Source of the DNA: Achromobacter kerstersii
GTDB taxonomy: Bacteria; Pseudomonadota; Gammaproteobacteria; Burkholderiales; Burkholderiaceae_B
Reading direction: 5' to 3'
DNA: 64,000 bases
NCBI RefSeq assembly: GCF_902859595.1
Contig: NZ_CADIJQ010000003.1
Span: 310,001 to 374,000 of the forward strand
The notes below the pieces were generated by a model, which had not been told where the DNA came from, ran no database searches, and was given only the letters and a program-made list of their open reading frames with translations. Below are positions 62,532 through 64,000 of the stretch, piece by piece; positions within the stretch are counted from its first letter, which is position 1, and each line of letters starts with the position of its first letter. The translations under genes were made by a program, and so were the position numbers.

Positions 62532-63240
62532 TCAACGGTCGCGATTCTGCCAGCGCCCTTTTAACGAGAATCGCTTGGGACGCGGCGGCGGCGAACCCGG
62601 CTTGACGACCCAGCGGTGCACGTTCTCCAGCAGCGCCGCTCGTACCTTCGGCGGATAGTCGTCGATGGTCGTCAGCGGCGGAATTGGTTTGCCCGGCAGG
62701 CCCGCTTCCTGAATGATCTTCGGCCAACGCGGCCGCCAGCACAGCAACAGTGACGCCCAATGCGCCAGGCCCAACACCACCAGCGCAGGCGAGATCAGCA
62801 GCATCCCGAACCAGGTAATCGGGCCGCTGTGCCGCAAGTACGGGCCTAGCGCCTCGAACTGTGCGGCGAACGCGGGCCAGGGCAAAGGCAGGTGCGAGCT
62901 GATACGCGGCGGGTCAACGGCGTCTAGGCCACCTTCGTCCATGTAGCGGCGGATGTATTCCCATTCAGCTTTCATCTCGGCTTCGCTGACGCTTTTCTTG
63001 CCGACAAAAACCATGTTGGGGAAAGGCAGCGGAGAGTAGGGCGTATACCAACCGACGATGAGATTCACACCCGGGACTTCATCGTGATGGATGTCGTCCC
63101 AAGGCAATACCGCAATGCCGCCGCAACTGGGCGGGCGATGGAGATAGACCTGGCGGGTGATGCGATTGAAGCGGATGAGGAGGTGGCGAGAGGTGAAGGA
63201 TTCTAGGCGGGTGAAGCGGAAGAGGTATTTGAATCGTCGC
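62532..63240 (-). pseudogene. DUF6708-like protein, 5'-truncated
   Basis: The frame runs from a stop at 62532 back through MVFVGKKSVSEAEMKAEWEY and RFNRITRQVYLHRPPSCGGI to about 63240. 'RFNR-x-T-R-x-VYLHRP' and 'WD-x-I' followed by a membrane helix (WFGMLLISPALVVLGLAHWA) are marks of DUF6708 proteins, which often accompany type VI secretion genes. The expected N-terminal part is missing; in its place, in another frame, is the start of a vgrG gene (63203-63364). Internal starts exist (TTG at 63107), but a full-length product is not encoded. Confidence 0.55.
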
Positions 63241-63364
63241 TGGCCAGCTCAAGATTCAGGATGAAAGGCTCGGAAAACGCTTCCTCCAGCGTGAACTCGA
63301 CGACCTCGAACACCATGCCGCCGACGATGCTGAAACTGAAGTGCAGGTCGCGCTGTCCGGTCAC
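63203..63364 (-). pseudogene. vgrG N-terminal fragment
   Basis: A 53-codon frame from GTG 63364: VTGQRDLHFSFSI, then MVFEVVEFTLEEAFSEPFIL and LNLELASDD. This is the start of a VgrG (type VI spike) protein, where 'F-x-V-V-x-F-x-L-x-EA-x-S-x-PF-x-L-x-LELAS' is the first conserved block. It ends at a stop 20 codons later, after entering the DUF6708-like sequence out of frame. More than 90% of a normal VgrG is missing. Confidence 0.65.
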
Positions 63365-63512
63365 GATGCCCCCCGAAATTTGGTGCCGATATGGTCGGCC
63401 ACATTCCGGCAAGGGGCTATAGGAGGACTATGAAAGTCGGGGACTTGGAGCCCGGCGACCCCATGATGAGCGCGCACCCGGACGTCAGCAGCAATACGGA
63501 CGCCGCCTCCGC

Positions 63513-64000
63513 CTACTCGGCTGCAACCGGCTCGGCAAAGCGGAATATCTCGGTGTAAACCGGCTCGCTCCAATAAGTGAGCCTGGCGCCCAGCTCGTCC
63601 CGCGCGGCCTTGTAGTCGCCCAGTAGCCCCGCGTACGTCATGTAGGTCTTGTCCGACTCGCCGTAGAACCGCGTAAACGCGCGCGACATCAGCGGGGTGC
63701 CTTCCGAGTCCTTCAGCGCGTACTCGATGATCGTCACGGGCTTGTACGAGTCGGTGGCCGACGTGGCCCCATAGCCCGTGCTGACGCGCAACATCAACTG
63801 CATGTAGCCATCCGAGGCCACCAGATCATTGGACGTGCTTTGCGCCAGTTCGCCGCTGCCGCTGGGCCGAGTCACCTGCGTCACCTTCACCTGGCGGCCG
63901 TCCTTTTCAAGCAAATCCCCAATCTGCCGGGCGAACCTTTCGTTGATGCTCTCGCCGGGCAGATTGTCGGTAATCAGTGCGGAGAATTCTTCCGAGCGCC
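63513..64000 (-). CDS. hypothetical protein, 5' end outside window
   Basis: The last 162 residues of a protein whose frame stays open to the window edge. It has a soluble, mixed alpha/beta look: FSALITDNLPGESINERFAR, then YMQLMLRVSTGYGATSATDS, then an aromatic C-terminus (YWSEPVYTEIFRFAEP). No family is recognised. 'TGYGATSATDSYKP' and 'RFYGESDKTYMTY' resemble secreted or lipoprotein partners seen near type VI genes, but that is context only. Confidence 0.6.
   Translation of the reverse strand, partial: RSEEFSALITDNLPGESINERFARQIGDLLEKDGRQVKVTQVTRPSGSGELAQSTSNDLVASDGYMQLMLRVSTGYGATSATDSYKPVTIIEYALKDSEGTPLMSRAFTRFYGESDKTYMTYAGLLGDYKAARDELGARLTYWSEPVYTEIFRFAEPVAAE

Noticed and set aside
63430-63558. 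A 42-codon plus-strand frame near the type VI scar
   Set aside because: It runs antisense into the end of the partial hypothetical gene and has no recognisable feature.

Overview
The window looks like a chromosomal segment of a high-GC betaproteobacterium of the Alcaligenaceae (Achromobacter/Bordetella type). This is an inference from base composition, the style of the proteins (GTP-type PEP carboxykinase, many EamA, LysR and AraC proteins) and the nap-ccm gene order; no rRNA or tRNA gene was seen to confirm it.

Layout. 1-3947: tail of a GNAT acetyltransferase, two EamA exporters on opposite strands, a thioredoxin-like protein and an M20 amidohydrolase. 3948-5540: a decayed stretch with a transposase OrfA remnant and a SUKH-like protein. 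5541-12578: one 7-kb gene for a glycine-rich autotransporter adhesin of 2345 residues. 12705-25241: transporters and regulators (MFS/AraC pair, MATE, GlxA-type regulator followed by SDR, MFS and AhpD-like genes, NmrA/LysR pair) and a PAS-GGDEF-EAL protein. 25397-31892: an acyl-CoA gene group (enoyl-CoA hydratase, SDR, TetR, acyl-CoA synthetase) and pckG. 32062-39903: a methyltransferase, then a tightly coupled operon SDR / StyA-like flavin monooxygenase / flavin reductase / phytoene-desaturase-like oxidase / outer-membrane MetA-like channel, followed by a LysE exporter and an AraC regulator. 40098-42653: pirin, a 40-residue membrane peptide, a deoxyinosine/uracil glycosylase, and a repeat-rich zone without a convincing gene. 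42654-47867: ttrBCA, tetrathionate reductase. 47934-59412 (minus strand): napEDABC followed directly by ccmABCDEFGHI. 59683-62527: a BKACE/3-hydroxyacyl-CoA dehydrogenase pair with a divergent LysR gene. 62532-64000: a scarred type VI secretion locus (vgrG start fused to a DUF6708-like end) and a partial hypothetical gene.

How it fits together. The 42-59 kb part is an anaerobic/microaerobic respiration block. Two quinol-dependent Mo-bisMGD reductases (tetrathionate and periplasmic nitrate) lie next to the cytochrome c maturation genes that put haem into NapB, NapC and other c-type cytochromes. The 25-38 kb part is catabolic: CoA-dependent oxidation feeding gluconeogenesis through PckG, and a two-component flavoprotein oxygenase pathway probably acting on an aromatic or indolic substrate.

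A recurring odd feature is short tandem repeats. They lie just after or across stop codons (1071-1200, 38747-38850, 41356-41435), between ttrC and ttrA (44483-44648), as a hexanucleotide array (41993-42137), and inside coding sequences (ccmI, ccmD, the enoyl-CoA hydratase). Several gene fragments (OrfA, quinone oxidoreductase, Hsp20, vgrG) mark past rearrangements.
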